This document shows positions 6,026-13,055 of a stretch of DNA of 13,055 nt, piece after piece. The stretch spans positions 1 to 13,055 of the forward strand of contig JAFDYP010000576.1 of assembly GCA_018267355.1 (NCBI GenBank), written 5' to 3'. Position numbers and translations under genes: made by a program. The DNA comes from Bacteroidota bacterium (GTDB lineage: Bacteria > Bacteroidota > Bacteroidia > Chitinophagales > LD1). Within the stretch, counting starts at the first letter, position 1; each line of letters begins with the position of its first letter. The notes below the pieces were generated by a model. It was not told the origin of the DNA. It searched no databases and saw only the letters and a list, made by a program, of their open reading frames with translations.

Positions 6026-6063
6026 GTTTGCTTGTTTTTGTTTAACTATTCAACCCAAAAAGC

Positions 6064-6080
6064 TCAACAAGGTTTGTTGA
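6064..6080. repeat. Perfect inverted repeat in the divergent DUF4397/ABC intergenic region
   Basis: TCAACAA (6064-6070) and TTGTTGA (6074-6080) are exact reverse complements around GGT. The site lies 39-55 bases before the start of the DUF4397 gene and about 100 bases before that of the ABC gene. That position suits a regulator binding site in the DUF4397 promoter region. No T-run follows, so it is not a terminator. Confidence 0.4.
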
Positions 6081-6107
6081 AGTCTGTCTCTTCAAGAATT
6101 TTAACAA

Positions 6108-6131
6108 ATGCCTTATTATCGCTAAAGGCAT
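6108..6131. repeat. Second inverted repeat in the same divergent intergenic region
   Basis: ATGCCTT (6108-6114) and AAGGCAT (6125-6131) are perfect reverse complements separated by ten bases. It lies 32-55 bases upstream of the -7 element of the ABC transporter promoter, where an activator or repressor could bind. It may equally be chance. Confidence 0.3.
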
Positions 6132-6162
6132 GACTATTCCTGCCGAGACGATGGGATGTAGC

Positions 6163-6170
6163 TATATTTG
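6163..6170 (+). promoter_or_regulatory. Perfect -7 element giving a leaderless or near-leaderless ABC transcript
   Basis: TATATTTG matches TAnnTTTG exactly and ends six bases before the ATG at 6177. The usual distance from this element to the transcription start would place +1 at or next to the A of the start codon. The -33 element is poor (CCTG near 6139-6142). Confidence 0.55.
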
Positions 6171-6176
6171 CCCCCG

Positions 6177-7967
6177 ATGTCAGAATCTGGAAAAGGAGGA
6201 TTGGATCTGCCGCTGGTCAGGCGGGTACTGTCACTGGCCACTCCTTATAGAAAAGAGCTTTATACCACCATTGCGCTGTCTATCCTGCTGGCCGGTATGG
6301 CGGTAGTGCGCCCGCTGCTGGTGCAGCGCGCCATAGATTATCACATCAGGCGTTTTGACCTGCAGGGGCTGCGGGTGATCATACTGGTCATGTTGGTTTC
6401 CCTCATAGTGGAGACCATTATGCGCTATTACTTTGCCTTTATCTCTGCCTGGCTGGGTACGAGCATCATCCGTGACCTGCGGCAGCGGGTGTATAGCCAT
6501 GTCATTTACTCCCGGCTACAGTACTTTGATACGACCCCTATAGGCACCTCTACCACGCGCACCATCACAGATGTAGAGGCGGTGAATGATACCTTCTCAG
6601 AGGGCCTGATCTCCATCTCTGCAGATATACTGACCATCGTGGTGGTGGTCACGTGCATGCTCTTTTTCAACTGGCAGCTTGCTCTGTTTTCCCTTATACC
6701 TTTGCCATTATTATTGTTTGTCACACGCTGGTTTCAGCGTGGCGTCAAGGCTTCCTTTCAGGATGAGCGCACTCAGATAGGCCGGCTGAATGCCTTTCTG
6801 CAGGAACACATCACCGGCATGCGCATCATTCAGATATTCAATGTAGAGAGGCAAGAGCGTGAAAAATTTCAAGGGATAAATAGTCAGCTGCGCGATGCCA
6901 ATGTGCGCGGCATCTGGTATTATTCGCTGTTCTTCCCGGGAGTAGAAATCCTGCTGGCCACGGCCATAGGTTTGATGGTATTTTTTGCCTCCGGTCAGAT
7001 GGTGTGGAATGTAGTGAAGCATAACTCCTTTATCGATGCTTCTGCTGTGGGCACTATCAGCCTCTATATCATGCTGATCAATCAGCTCTTTCGCCCCTTG
7101 CGCTTCATAGCAGATAAAGTGAATACGATCCAGCGCGGCGTGATAGCTGCAGAGCGTGTATTCAAACTGCTGGACAAGGACCAGCGTATAGCCGATACCG
7201 GCACCTATGTGCCGGAGCGAGCCAAAGGTAAGATCGAGTTTGACCATGTGTGGTTCGCCTATGAGCATGAAAACTATATACTCAAAGATCTCAGCTTCTC
7301 GCTGCAGGCGGGGGAGACGCTGGCCATAGTAGGCGCTACGGGCTCGGGCAAGACCTCTACCATGTCACTCCTGGGCCGCTTCTATGAGATCAATAAGGGC
7401 GACATCAGAATAGATGATGTGAGCGTAAAGGATTATAAGCTCGCCGCACTGCGGTCACAGATGAGTATTGTGCTGCAGGATGTATTTCTCTTTGCCGGGA
7501 GCGTATATGACAATATCACGCTGCGCAATGAGAACATCAGCCGCGAGACGGTGATCAACGCATCTAGGGCGATCGGGGCGCATGACTTTATCATGCGTCT
7601 GCCCGGCGGCTACGACTACAAGGTGATGGAGCGCGGTGCCACCCTGTCTATGGGCCAGCGGCAGCTGATATCATTCGTACGCGCTCTGGTATATGATCCT
7701 GCCATCCTGATACTAGACGAGGCTACCTCGTCTATAGATACCGAGTCTGAGCATGTAGTGCAAGAGGCCATAGAAAAACTGGTGAAGGGCCGCACCTCTG
7801 TGGTGATAGCGCACCGCCTCTCTACCATCCGCCATGCGCATAAGATCATGGTCCTGGACCGTGGCGAGCTCAAAGAATTTGGCAGTCACGAACAGCTCAT
7901 AGGTCTGGGCGGCCATTATAAGCATCTGTATGATATGCAGTTTAATCAGCAGAAGGAAGTTGCTTGA
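6177..7967 (+). CDS. ABC exporter half-transporter (fused membrane and ATPase domains)
   Basis: The protein has 596 residues from the ATG at 6177; a TTG at 6168 is in frame but lies in the -7 promoter box. The N-terminal 330 or so residues form a type IV exporter membrane domain with six predicted helices, starting with LYTTIALSILLAGMAVV and including TIVVVVTCMLFF and EILLATAIGLMVFF. The nucleotide-binding domain has Walker A GATGSGKT (386-393), Q-loop Q434, signature LSMGQ (490-494), Walker B ILILDE with catalytic E515, D-loop SSID, and H-loop H546. The signature has Met in place of the first Gly of LSGGQ, and all ATPase residues are present, so it should be active. It most resembles the MdlB/YheH/BmrA multidrug and lipid exporter group. 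No second half-transporter is adjacent, so it acts as a homodimer or pairs with a subunit encoded elsewhere. The substrate cannot be told from sequence. Confidence 0.93.
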   Translation: MSESGKGGLDLPLVRRVLSLATPYRKELYTTIALSILLAGMAVVRPLLVQRAIDYHIRRFDLQGLRVIILVMLVSLIVETIMRYYFAFISAWLGTSIIRDLRQRVYSHVIYSRLQYFDTTPIGTSTTRTITDVEAVNDTFSEGLISISADILTIVVVVTCMLFFNWQLALFSLIPLPLLLFVTRWFQRGVKASFQDERTQIGRLNAFLQEHITGMRIIQIFNVERQEREKFQGINSQLRDANVRGIWYYSLFFPGVEILLATAIGLMVFFASGQMVWNVVKHNSFIDASAVGTISLYIMLINQLFRPLRFIADKVNTIQRGVIAAERVFKLLDKDQRIADTGTYVPERAKGKIEFDHVWFAYEHENYILKDLSFSLQAGETLAIVGATGSGKTSTMSLLGRFYEINKGDIRIDDVSVKDYKLAALRSQMSIVLQDVFLFAGSVYDNITLRNENISRETVINASRAIGAHDFIMRLPGGYDYKVMERGATLSMGQRQLISFVRALVYDPAILILDEATSSIDTESEHVVQEAIEKLVKGRTSVVIAHRLSTIRHAHKIMVLDRGELKEFGSHEQLIGLGGHYKHLYDMQFNQQKEVA

Positions 7968-7978
7968 TGTGCAAAAAG

Positions 7979-8533
7979 CTAATCCGTTAATATCGCACCA
8001 CGCCCTTGTGAAGAAATCTTAAGCGGAGATCTGTGATGGTATAATATGATTGTGACTTCTCGATAGCTCTCGTCCTGATAGCTGTGCGTACCACAGGTCC
8101 AGAACAGTTCGACGATTTTATGCGTGACTGCCCGCATCCGATACTTCTCGTTGTGTATGAGAAGGCCATAATAGAGGGAGTCTTCTGATATGGTTAGTTT
8201 GTAGGTCTCGGTCGTAGAGTCAACTTTGCAGGAGTGATCTGATAAAAACTCGACCGACTTATTGTTTTCACAAACAGGAAGCCTGCCGCAGAAACTATCA
8301 TAAGCACTATCGCTGACTCCGCTATTATTAGTGATAACTACTTGCCATTTGCCGTGAAGGATCTTTTGTGTTTTGAGCAGGTCGTCAGAGCTGAGATGAT
8401 GGCACTTGTAGTGGCGAACCTTGCTATCAATGTGATCTAGAAAGGCTGACCACTTTTTATGGCCGCTACCTTTTGCAACGCAATTATAGTTGCAGACCAT
8501 AACTAACAAAATCGTGGCATAAATCTGTCTCAT
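7979..8533 (-). CDS. Unrecognised exported protein, A/T-rich gene
   Basis: A 184-residue protein with an N-terminal hydrophobic signal segment (MRQIYATILLVMVCNYNCVA). The mature part has LHGKWQVVITNNSG, VEFLSDHSCKV and TYKLTISEDSLYYGLLIHNEKYRMRAV. This W-containing opening and the run of short strands recall lipocalin-like small beta-barrels, but the match is too loose to assign. Four cysteines lie in the mature chain besides two in the signal region. Codon use is visibly more A/T-rich than the neighbouring sodA and ABC genes, which hints at recent acquisition or relaxed constraint. It starts only 27 bases downstream of the base of the sodA terminator hairpin, so it depends on read-through or on a promoter overlapping that hairpin. 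It converges on the ABC gene with 11 bases between the stops. Confidence 0.6.
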   Translation of the reverse strand: MRQIYATILLVMVCNYNCVAKGSGHKKWSAFLDHIDSKVRHYKCHHLSSDDLLKTQKILHGKWQVVITNNSGVSDSAYDSFCGRLPVCENNKSVEFLSDHSCKVDSTTETYKLTISEDSLYYGLLIHNEKYRMRAVTHKIVELFWTCGTHSYQDESYREVTIILYHHRSPLKISSQGRGAILTD

Positions 8534-8548
8534 AGTGGTACTCTCAAG

Positions 8549-8591
8549 ATAAAAAAGAAAATCCGGAAACCAGCTTTACTGACTTCCGGAT
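8549..8591 (-). terminator. Intrinsic terminator of sodA
   Basis: On the minus strand ATCCGGAA (8591-8584) pairs perfectly with TTCCGGAT (8568-8561), with an inner CAG/CTG pairing in the 15-base loop. The T-rich run TTTTCTTTTTTATC follows at 8560-8547. It begins 24 bases after the sodA stop. Confidence 0.8.
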
Positions 8592-8615
8592 CTCCCGATA
8601 TGCTTTATTGTGTGA

Positions 8616-9227
8616 TTACTTTACAGCGGCCTCGTAGCGCTTTGATACTTCTGTCCAGTTGATGACATTGAAGAAGGCGGCCAGGTAGTCCGGACGACGG
8701 TTCTGATAGTGCAGGTAGTAAGCGTGCTCCCATACGTCTACGCCGAGGATAGGTGTGCCTTTTACTTCGGCTATGTCCATCAGCGGGTTGTCCTGGTTAG
8801 GCGTAGAGCTGATCACGAGTTTCTTGTCTGCACCTACGCTGAGCCAGGCCCAGCCGGAGCCGAAGCGAGTAGCGCCTGCCTTAGCGAAGTCTTCTTTGAA
8901 CTTGTCAAAACCACCGAGCTGTGAGTCTATGGCCTCTGCCAGTGCACCAGATGGAGTACCACCGCCATTAGGACCCATGATCTGCCAGAAGAAGGTGTGG
9001 TTCCAGTGGCCACCGCCGTTATTGCGTACAGCGGCAGGGTACTTAGAGATATTGGCTATCAGCTCTTCCAGGGATTTGTTTTCGTTTTCGGTACCAGCTA
9101 CCGCTGCGTTCAGGTTATTGACATAAGCAGCGTGGTGCTTGTCGTGGTGGATCTCCATCGTACGAGCGTCGATATGTGGTTCGAGGGCGTTGTTTGCGTA
9201 CGGTAGAGGATCTAGTGTGAATGCCAT
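8616..9227 (-). CDS. sodA: Superoxide dismutase, Mn/Fe family, Mn-type signature
   Basis: The protein has 203 residues, full family length, with no signal peptide, so it is cytoplasmic. It dismutes superoxide to oxygen and hydrogen peroxide. The metal ligands are visible as H27 (in [12 protein letters not shown]), H77 (in [11 protein letters not shown]), D164 and H168 (in [20 protein letters not shown]). The stretch STPNQDNPL matches the Mn-type enzymes, with the outer-sphere Gln supplied from this segment; Fe-type enzymes usually have Gln earlier and Ala or Gly here. Some Bacteroidota enzymes accept both metals, so cofactor choice is not certain. The gene is monocistronic: it has its own terminator and a 142-base gap to tadA upstream. 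Confidence 0.97.
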   Translation of the reverse strand: MAFTLDPLPYANNALEPHIDARTMEIHHDKHHAAYVNNLNAAVAGTENENKSLEELIANISKYPAAVRNNGGGHWNHTFFWQIMGPNGGGTPSGALAEAIDSQLGGFDKFKEDFAKAGATRFGSGWAWLSVGADKKLVISSTPNQDNPLMDIAEVKGTPILGVDVWEHAYYLHYQNRRPDYLAAFFNVINWTEVSKRYEAAVK

Positions 9228-9369
9228 GATGTTATTTAGTTTATTGAGTGAATAATGATATAGTGGACGAATGAATCCGGCTACGATTTTACAGCCTTAT
9301 GGATGAAAAAACAAATGTTTTCGACTATACGAGAAGCTCCCTTTATGCCACACTTTCTATGCCAGAGGG

Positions 9370-9816
9370 TTACTTTCCCCTTTTCCCCTTAAAGAAATCG
9401 GTCATCAGCACTCCGCACTCATGCTCCAGCACACCCTGATGTAGCTTTGTTTTTGGGTGAAACATCTTTGGGCCAAACTGGCTATAGCCCGCCTTGGGGT
9501 CGGCTGCGCCATAGACCACCCTGCTCATACGCGCCCAGCGCAGCGCAGCAGCACACATAGGGCATGGCTCTACGGTGACGTAGAGCGTACAGTCCTCCAG
9601 AAACTTAGCCCCCAGATAGTTGGCTGCGGCCGTGATGGCTATCATCTCAGCATGGGCTGTCACATCATTCAGGCGCTCGGTCTGGTTGTAGCCCTTGCCT
9701 ATGATCTTGTCATTGCACACAATGATGGCACCGATGGGCACCTCGTCATCCTCCCGGGCATAGGCGGCCTCTTTGAGCGCCAGCCGCATCCAGTATTCGT
9801 CATTGAGCAGTATCAT
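9370..9816 (-). CDS. tadA: tRNA-specific adenosine deaminase TadA
   Basis: The protein has 148 residues from the ATG at 9816; an ATG two codons upstream at 9822 is equally possible. TadA deaminates adenosine 34 of tRNA-Arg(ACG) to inosine. The cytidine-deaminase-type zinc site is complete: HAE (H55 and E57, proton shuttle) and PCPMC (C85 and C88). The opening NDEYWMRLALKEAAYARE and VPIGAIIV are typical. The start lies inside the end of the preceding minus-strand gene, overlapping it by 17 bases in another frame, so the two are probably translationally coupled. A longer reading to 9906 is rejected because its extra N-terminus is an out-of-frame shadow of the upstream gene. Confidence 0.95.
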   Translation of the reverse strand: MILLNDEYWMRLALKEAAYAREDDEVPIGAIIVCNDKIIGKGYNQTERLNDVTAHAEMIAITAAANYLGAKFLEDCTLYVTVEPCPMCAAALRWARMSRVVYGAADPKAGYSQFGPKMFHPKTKLHQGVLEHECGVLMTDFFKGKRGK

Positions 9817-10762
9817 CGGCATGTAGCGTGAGGATGTAAAAATAACCAACCAGCGCCGGCAGGAGCAGATTGATGATCCACAGTAGCACCGGCACCATGA
9901 AAACACTCAGGGCCATATCGGGCTCGCAGCCGCGAAATACGAGCAAAGCGATACCACCGCGCAAGGTCAGGTCCGTAAGCGGTATCAGGGGTGATACTGA
10001 CTGCAGAAAAAGCACGAGGCTGATAGCTGATATAAGCTCAAATACGCGCCCCTCTATGCCGGCAAAGCGCAACAGCAAATAATACTGCAGCACATACACT
10101 GTATAGCGGCAAAAGCTGGTGCCAAAGACGAGCCATTTGTCATTGCGGTGCGGAGTTTTGGCGGTGTCGATGATATAGTTGTCAAAGCGCAGGCCGCGAT
10201 GGTGCAGCCAGTCTACCACCTGCTCAAAGGAAATGTACAGTGCGATAAGAACAAATGCGAGCAGTGCAAACCCAATGTAGCTATATGGACTAAAAAAGGC
10301 CTCCGCCTCGCCGGAGTAAAAGCGCAACATAAACAGCGCCGTGAGAAACGTGACGACACTCTGCGCTATGCCGCCGATGGCACTGAGATAGATGCCGTCT
10401 ACCCGCTCACCCGGGTGAAGAAACATGACGCGCCCGGCAAACTCCCCCACACGTGCCGGTGTAGCAAAGCCGATAGAGAGCCCGCCGAGCACAGAGCGCA
10501 GCGCAGCGCGCAGTGTGACGGAAGAGGAGTGCTTTAAAAGTATCTTCCACTTAGTAGCCTCGAGGAGCCAGTTGACCGGCATGAGTATGACGGACAAAGT
10601 GAGCAGGGCAATATTTCCGCCACTAAAGCGCTCTATGAAGAGATCCAGCGAACCGACAAAACTCTGCACTGATGCCAGCCGCCGGTAGATGACGAAGGAC
10701 ATGAAAATGAAAATGCCTACTTTTAATGCGAGCAGCAGGCGGCGGTATACGGGTGTATCCAT
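9800..10762 (-). CDS. Integral membrane protein of the YbhN/AglD (LPG synthase membrane-domain) family
   Basis: A 320-residue polytopic protein with about eight hydrophobic segments, including LLALKVGIFIFMSFVIY, IALLTLSVILMPVNWLLEA, SYIGFALLAFVLIALYISF and VFMVPVLLWIINLLLPALVGYFYIL. The NWLLEATKWKILL motif, the GLSIGFATPARVGEFAGR motif and the later LVLFLQSVSPLIPLTDLTLRGGIALLVF are characteristic of the family that includes the membrane half of MprF and archaeal AglD. Members are thought to move or modify lipid-linked substrates, but the substrate here is unknown. There is no soluble aminoacyl-transfer domain, so it is not a full lysyl-phosphatidylglycerol synthase. It overlaps tadA by 17 bases and is divergent to ruvC with 41 bases between. 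Confidence 0.85.
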   Translation of the reverse strand: MDTPVYRRLLLALKVGIFIFMSFVIYRRLASVQSFVGSLDLFIERFSGGNIALLTLSVILMPVNWLLEATKWKILLKHSSSVTLRAALRSVLGGLSIGFATPARVGEFAGRVMFLHPGERVDGIYLSAIGGIAQSVVTFLTALFMLRFYSGEAEAFFSPYSYIGFALLAFVLIALYISFEQVVDWLHHRGLRFDNYIIDTAKTPHRNDKWLVFGTSFCRYTVYVLQYYLLLRFAGIEGRVFELISAISLVLFLQSVSPLIPLTDLTLRGGIALLVFRGCEPDMALSVFMVPVLLWIINLLLPALVGYFYILTLHADDTAQ

Positions 10763-10803
10763 CTATCGCTAGTAAAGGTGCTAAAACAAATTGAAAATCA
10801 GTC

Positions 10804-11376
10804 ATGGCTGCGGATAAAACACCGGCTACACCACGGACTATCATAGGTATAGACCCCGGCACGATAGTGATGGGCTACGGCGTGATCACCGTGACCGGAC
10901 AGCAGCTGAAACTGGTGAGTATGGGTGTGATCCAGCTCTCGAAATATGATGACCACCTAGACCGCCTGCGTGTGATCTCAGAGAAAGTAAAAGGCCTTAT
11001 AGAGCAATACAAACCGGAGACCTGCGCTATAGAGGCGCCCTTCTTTGGCAAGAACGTTCAGTCCATGCTCAAGCTAGGCCGCGCACAGGGTGTCTCTATC
11101 GCCACAGCGCTCGTACATGGCGTCACCGTCACAGAGTATTCTCCCAAGAAGATCAAACAATCCATCACCGGCAATGGCAATGCGACCAAAGAACAAGTAG
11201 CAGCCATGCTACAGCAGCTATGCAAGTTTGACCTGCAACCAAAATTCCTCGATGCTACGGATGGTCTGGCTGCGGCAGTCTGCCATCATTTTCAGAGCAG
11301 CTCCGTGATCACCGGCGGCAAAAAGTTTAACGACTGGGCGGACTTTGTGAAAAACAACGAGAAGCGGGTCAAGTGA
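10804..11376 (+). CDS. ruvC: Holliday junction resolvase RuvC
   Basis: The protein has 190 residues, within the range for Bacteroidota. RuvC cuts four-way DNA junctions with RuvAB. The RNase H-like active site is complete: D17 in IIGIDPGT, E77 in CAIEAPFFGKN, and D150 and D153 in FLDATDGLAAAVCHH. The conserved KLGRAQGV helix and the EYSPKKIKQSITGNGNATKEQV loop are also present. It has an extended N-terminus of about ten residues (AADKTPATPR). No ruvA or ruvB is adjacent. Its stop is separated by a single base from the stop of the convergent gene, leaving no room for a terminator. Confidence 0.97.
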   Translation: MAADKTPATPRTIIGIDPGTIVMGYGVITVTGQQLKLVSMGVIQLSKYDDHLDRLRVISEKVKGLIEQYKPETCAIEAPFFGKNVQSMLKLGRAQGVSIATALVHGVTVTEYSPKKIKQSITGNGNATKEQVAAMLQQLCKFDLQPKFLDATDGLAAAVCHHFQSSSVITGGKKFNDWADFVKNNEKRVK

Positions 11377-11377
11377 T

Positions 11378-13055
11378 CTACTTCTTCATCGCCTTATACA
11401 CGATCTTCTGCAGATCGGTCCTTATCCCCATCTTTACCAGCTTAGGATTCTCCGCATCCGGATAGACTCGGTTTGACAGGAAGATAAACGTCGAATTGTT
11501 GTCCGGGTCGCTCCAGACACAGGTACCCGTGAAGCCCGTATGACCAAAGACACCGAGCGGTACCTTGCTATAAGTCGGGCTTGGTTTCGCAGGGTCCGGC
11601 TCTGGTTTGTCAAAGCCCAGACCGCGCCGCGATTTAGTAGTAGCCCGCTGAGTGAATAAGTCGATGGTAGCAGCATTCAGGATGCGCTTACCATTGTACT
11701 CGCCTTTGTTTAGCAGCATCTGCATGAGCGCCGCGAGGTCAAAGGCATTGCTGAATACTCCGGCATGGCCGGCCACGCCACCATACATCGCACTGCCGGG
11801 ATCATGTACAAATCCCCGCACCGTTTGCTTGCGGAATGTCTTGTCATTCTCCGTAGGGATGATGCGAGCGAGGTCGTAGCGCTCTGTAGGCTTGTAGCCG
11901 ATGCGGGTGAGGCCCATAGGCCAGTAGATATTTTCATAGACGAAGCTATCTAGCGGGCGCCCGGACACCTGCTCCACCACCTTCTGCATGACATAAAAAT
12001 CCAGGTCACTATATACGTATCCGGCGTTGGGCTTCACCTCTGAGTGAGACATGATGTGCCACATCGTATCCGCATAGTCGCGACGGATAAACATGCCATC
12101 TGCCACCTTATAGCAGAATGTGTCATTGCAATAATTGCGATAGTGCAGGTCATACTGCTCCGGCGCCGTGGTATACTTGTAGAACTCTACAAACGGCTTG
12201 AGACCAGCCTGGTGGGTCAGCACATCCGTCAGCTTCAGTCCGCGTATCGAGGCGCTGTCATCCAGGTGCAAGTAGTCTCCTACTGATTTATTCAGGTCTA
12301 TTTTCTTTTCGTCATAGAGCTTCATCACGGCGAGTGTGGTGGCAGCTATCTTAGATATGGAGGCGAGATCATAGAGATCTGTGGTCTGCACTTTGTCCTT
12401 TGAGTTTTCATAGATCTTGCTGCCATATGCCTTATTCCAGATCACCTTGTTGTCCTTGGCTACGAGCACCTGACAGCCGGGATAGGCATGTGCTATCATA
12501 CCATTTAGTATCACCTCGTCCATCTCGCGCAGGTCCTCGGTCTTCATATGCACGTCTTCGGGCTCAGCCAGCTCCAGGCGGATATGATGATCAGTAGTGA
12601 TACCCATTCCTGCTTTAAATTTATCAGAGGCCGACACCGGTAGCTTGCCCAGTGCAGGCATCGCACCAAACAGCACATTGGCCGCAGCGGGCTGTGTCAC
12701 CTCATTGTCCTCATAGGCTACTATGATGTTCTTCTGTGATTCAAAAAACTTTAAGCTGTAAGGCGAGCCAAAGATCACGAGTACCACCTCTGTGCGTCTG
12801 GAGAGGCTATCTATGAAGTCGAGCGTATTTTGATTGATCCCAAAATTGGTGGACGGCATACGGCTCATACCGTGCAGGTCCACGATCACGCGGTCATATT
12901 TGGAGAGTGTATCCAGTAGTGGGATGAGTGTATCGTTACTCTCACGCGGAGAATTGAAAAGCGGAATCTCTGCAAACTCAAAAACAGCCTTTTGGAAGTC
13001 CGAATAACCTCTGTGATCTATAGATACGGAAGCAGTCCTATGCGCAATGAGATTC
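11378..13055 (-). CDS. GH3 glycosidase C-terminal domain fused to a beta-lactamase-like serine hydrolase (5' end beyond window)
   Basis: The frame stays open to the right edge, so 558 C-terminal residues are visible and the start and GH3 catalytic domain lie outside. The first 180 or so residues match the C-terminal alpha/beta domain of two-domain GH3 enzymes (KYDRVIVDLHG, VVLVIFGSPYSLKFF, GAMPALGKLPVS). The rest is a class C beta-lactamase/PBP-like domain with SISK (12350-12361, nucleophile Ser and general-base Lys), YSD (12005-12013, in place of YxN) and HTG (11534-11542, in place of KTG). In Bacillus subtilis the separate enzymes NagZ (GH3) and AmiE (beta-lactamase fold) act in turn on muropeptides during cell-wall recycling. 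A fusion of these two activities is a reasonable inference here, but the GH3 active site cannot be seen. Confidence 0.88.
   Translation of the reverse strand, partial: NLIAHRTASVSIDHRGYSDFQKAVFEFAEIPLFNSPRESNDTLIPLLDTLSKYDRVIVDLHGMSRMPSTNFGINQNTLDFIDSLSRRTEVVLVIFGSPYSLKFFESQKNIIVAYEDNEVTQPAAANVLFGAMPALGKLPVSASDKFKAGMGITTDHHIRLELAEPEDVHMKTEDLREMDEVILNGMIAHAYPGCQVLVAKDNKVIWNKAYGSKIYENSKDKVQTTDLYDLASISKIAATTLAVMKLYDEKKIDLNKSVGDYLHLDDSASIRGLKLTDVLTHQAGLKPFVEFYKYTTAPEQYDLHYRNYCNDTFCYKVADGMFIRRDYADTMWHIMSHSEVKPNAGYVYSDLDFYVMQKVVEQVSGRPLDSFVYENIYWPMGLTRIGYKPTERYDLARIIPTENDKTFRKQTVRGFVHDPGSAMYGGVAGHAGVFSNAFDLAALMQMLLNKGEYNGKRILNAATIDLFTQRATTKSRRGLGFDKPEPDPAKPSPTYSKVPLGVFGHTGFTGTCVWSDPDNNSTFIFLSNRVYPDAENPKLVKMGIRTDLQKIVYKAMKK

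Noticed and set aside
6711..7268. Open frame of 185 codons on the minus strand inside the ABC transporter.
   Set aside because: It lies wholly antisense to a well-conserved ABC exporter and encodes no recognisable motif.
6280..7967. LSMGQ in place of LSGGQ as a sign of an inactive ABC transporter.
   Set aside because: LSxGQ variants are common in this exporter group, and Walker A, Q-loop, Walker B Glu, D-loop and H-loop are intact.
9228..9369. CAAATG at 9312-9317 as a sodA -7 element on the minus strand.
   Set aside because: The TA of TAnnTTTG is missing, and no TTTG lies 19-21 bases upstream on that strand.
1..13055. Search for CRISPR arrays, tRNA or rRNA genes, insertion sequence ends and toxin-antitoxin pairs.
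   Set aside because: No regularly spaced repeats, cloverleaf-like segments, transposase motifs or paired small toxin genes were seen; the two small regulators are paralogues of each other and not a toxin with its antitoxin.

Overview
The window comes from a member of the Bacteroidota, probably a Chitinophagales- or Sphingobacteriales-like lineage (the rank is inference). Three things point there. Two secreted proteins end in type IX secretion (T9SS) sorting domains. Typical Bacteroidota families occur (DUF2141, DUF4397 repeats, a GH3 plus serine-hydrolase fusion). Promoters follow the TTTG / TAnnTTTG pattern, and Shine-Dalgarno sequences are not evident. Base composition is mid-range, with two visibly more A/T-rich patches: the regulator region around 1200-1980 and the orphan gene at 7979-8533.

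Layout. Positions 1-1980 hold a secreted M43-type metalloprotease homologue whose zinc-binding histidines have all been replaced, followed by two tandem paralogous Cro/C1-type regulators. The second regulator has a strong sigma-54 promoter match and a terminator-like hairpin in front of it. Positions 1976-2865 hold a secreted DUF2141 protein on the minus strand with a textbook promoter, then an intergenic stretch ending in an orphan terminator that may close a small RNA. Positions 2866-4277 carry a small exported protein and truA. A large four-repeat DUF4397 surface protein (minus) stands divergent to an ABC exporter (plus), 4328-7967.

From 7979 to 10762 four minus-strand genes follow: an unrecognised exported protein, a Mn-type superoxide dismutase, tadA, and a YbhN/AglD-like membrane protein; the last two overlap. 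ruvC (plus) is divergent to these. It converges, with a gap of one base, on the 3' part of a GH3/beta-lactamase-like fusion gene that runs off the right edge.

The housekeeping genes (truA, tadA, ruvC, sodA) are ordinary and appear intact. The window is a mosaic of short transcription units, not one pathway. No CRISPR array, tRNA, rRNA, insertion sequence or phage gene was seen. The most unusual points are the catalytically dead M43 homologue, the conserved regulator pair with its sigma-54 promoter and leader hairpin, and the orphan terminator at 2758-2783. None of these is proven to be a new system.
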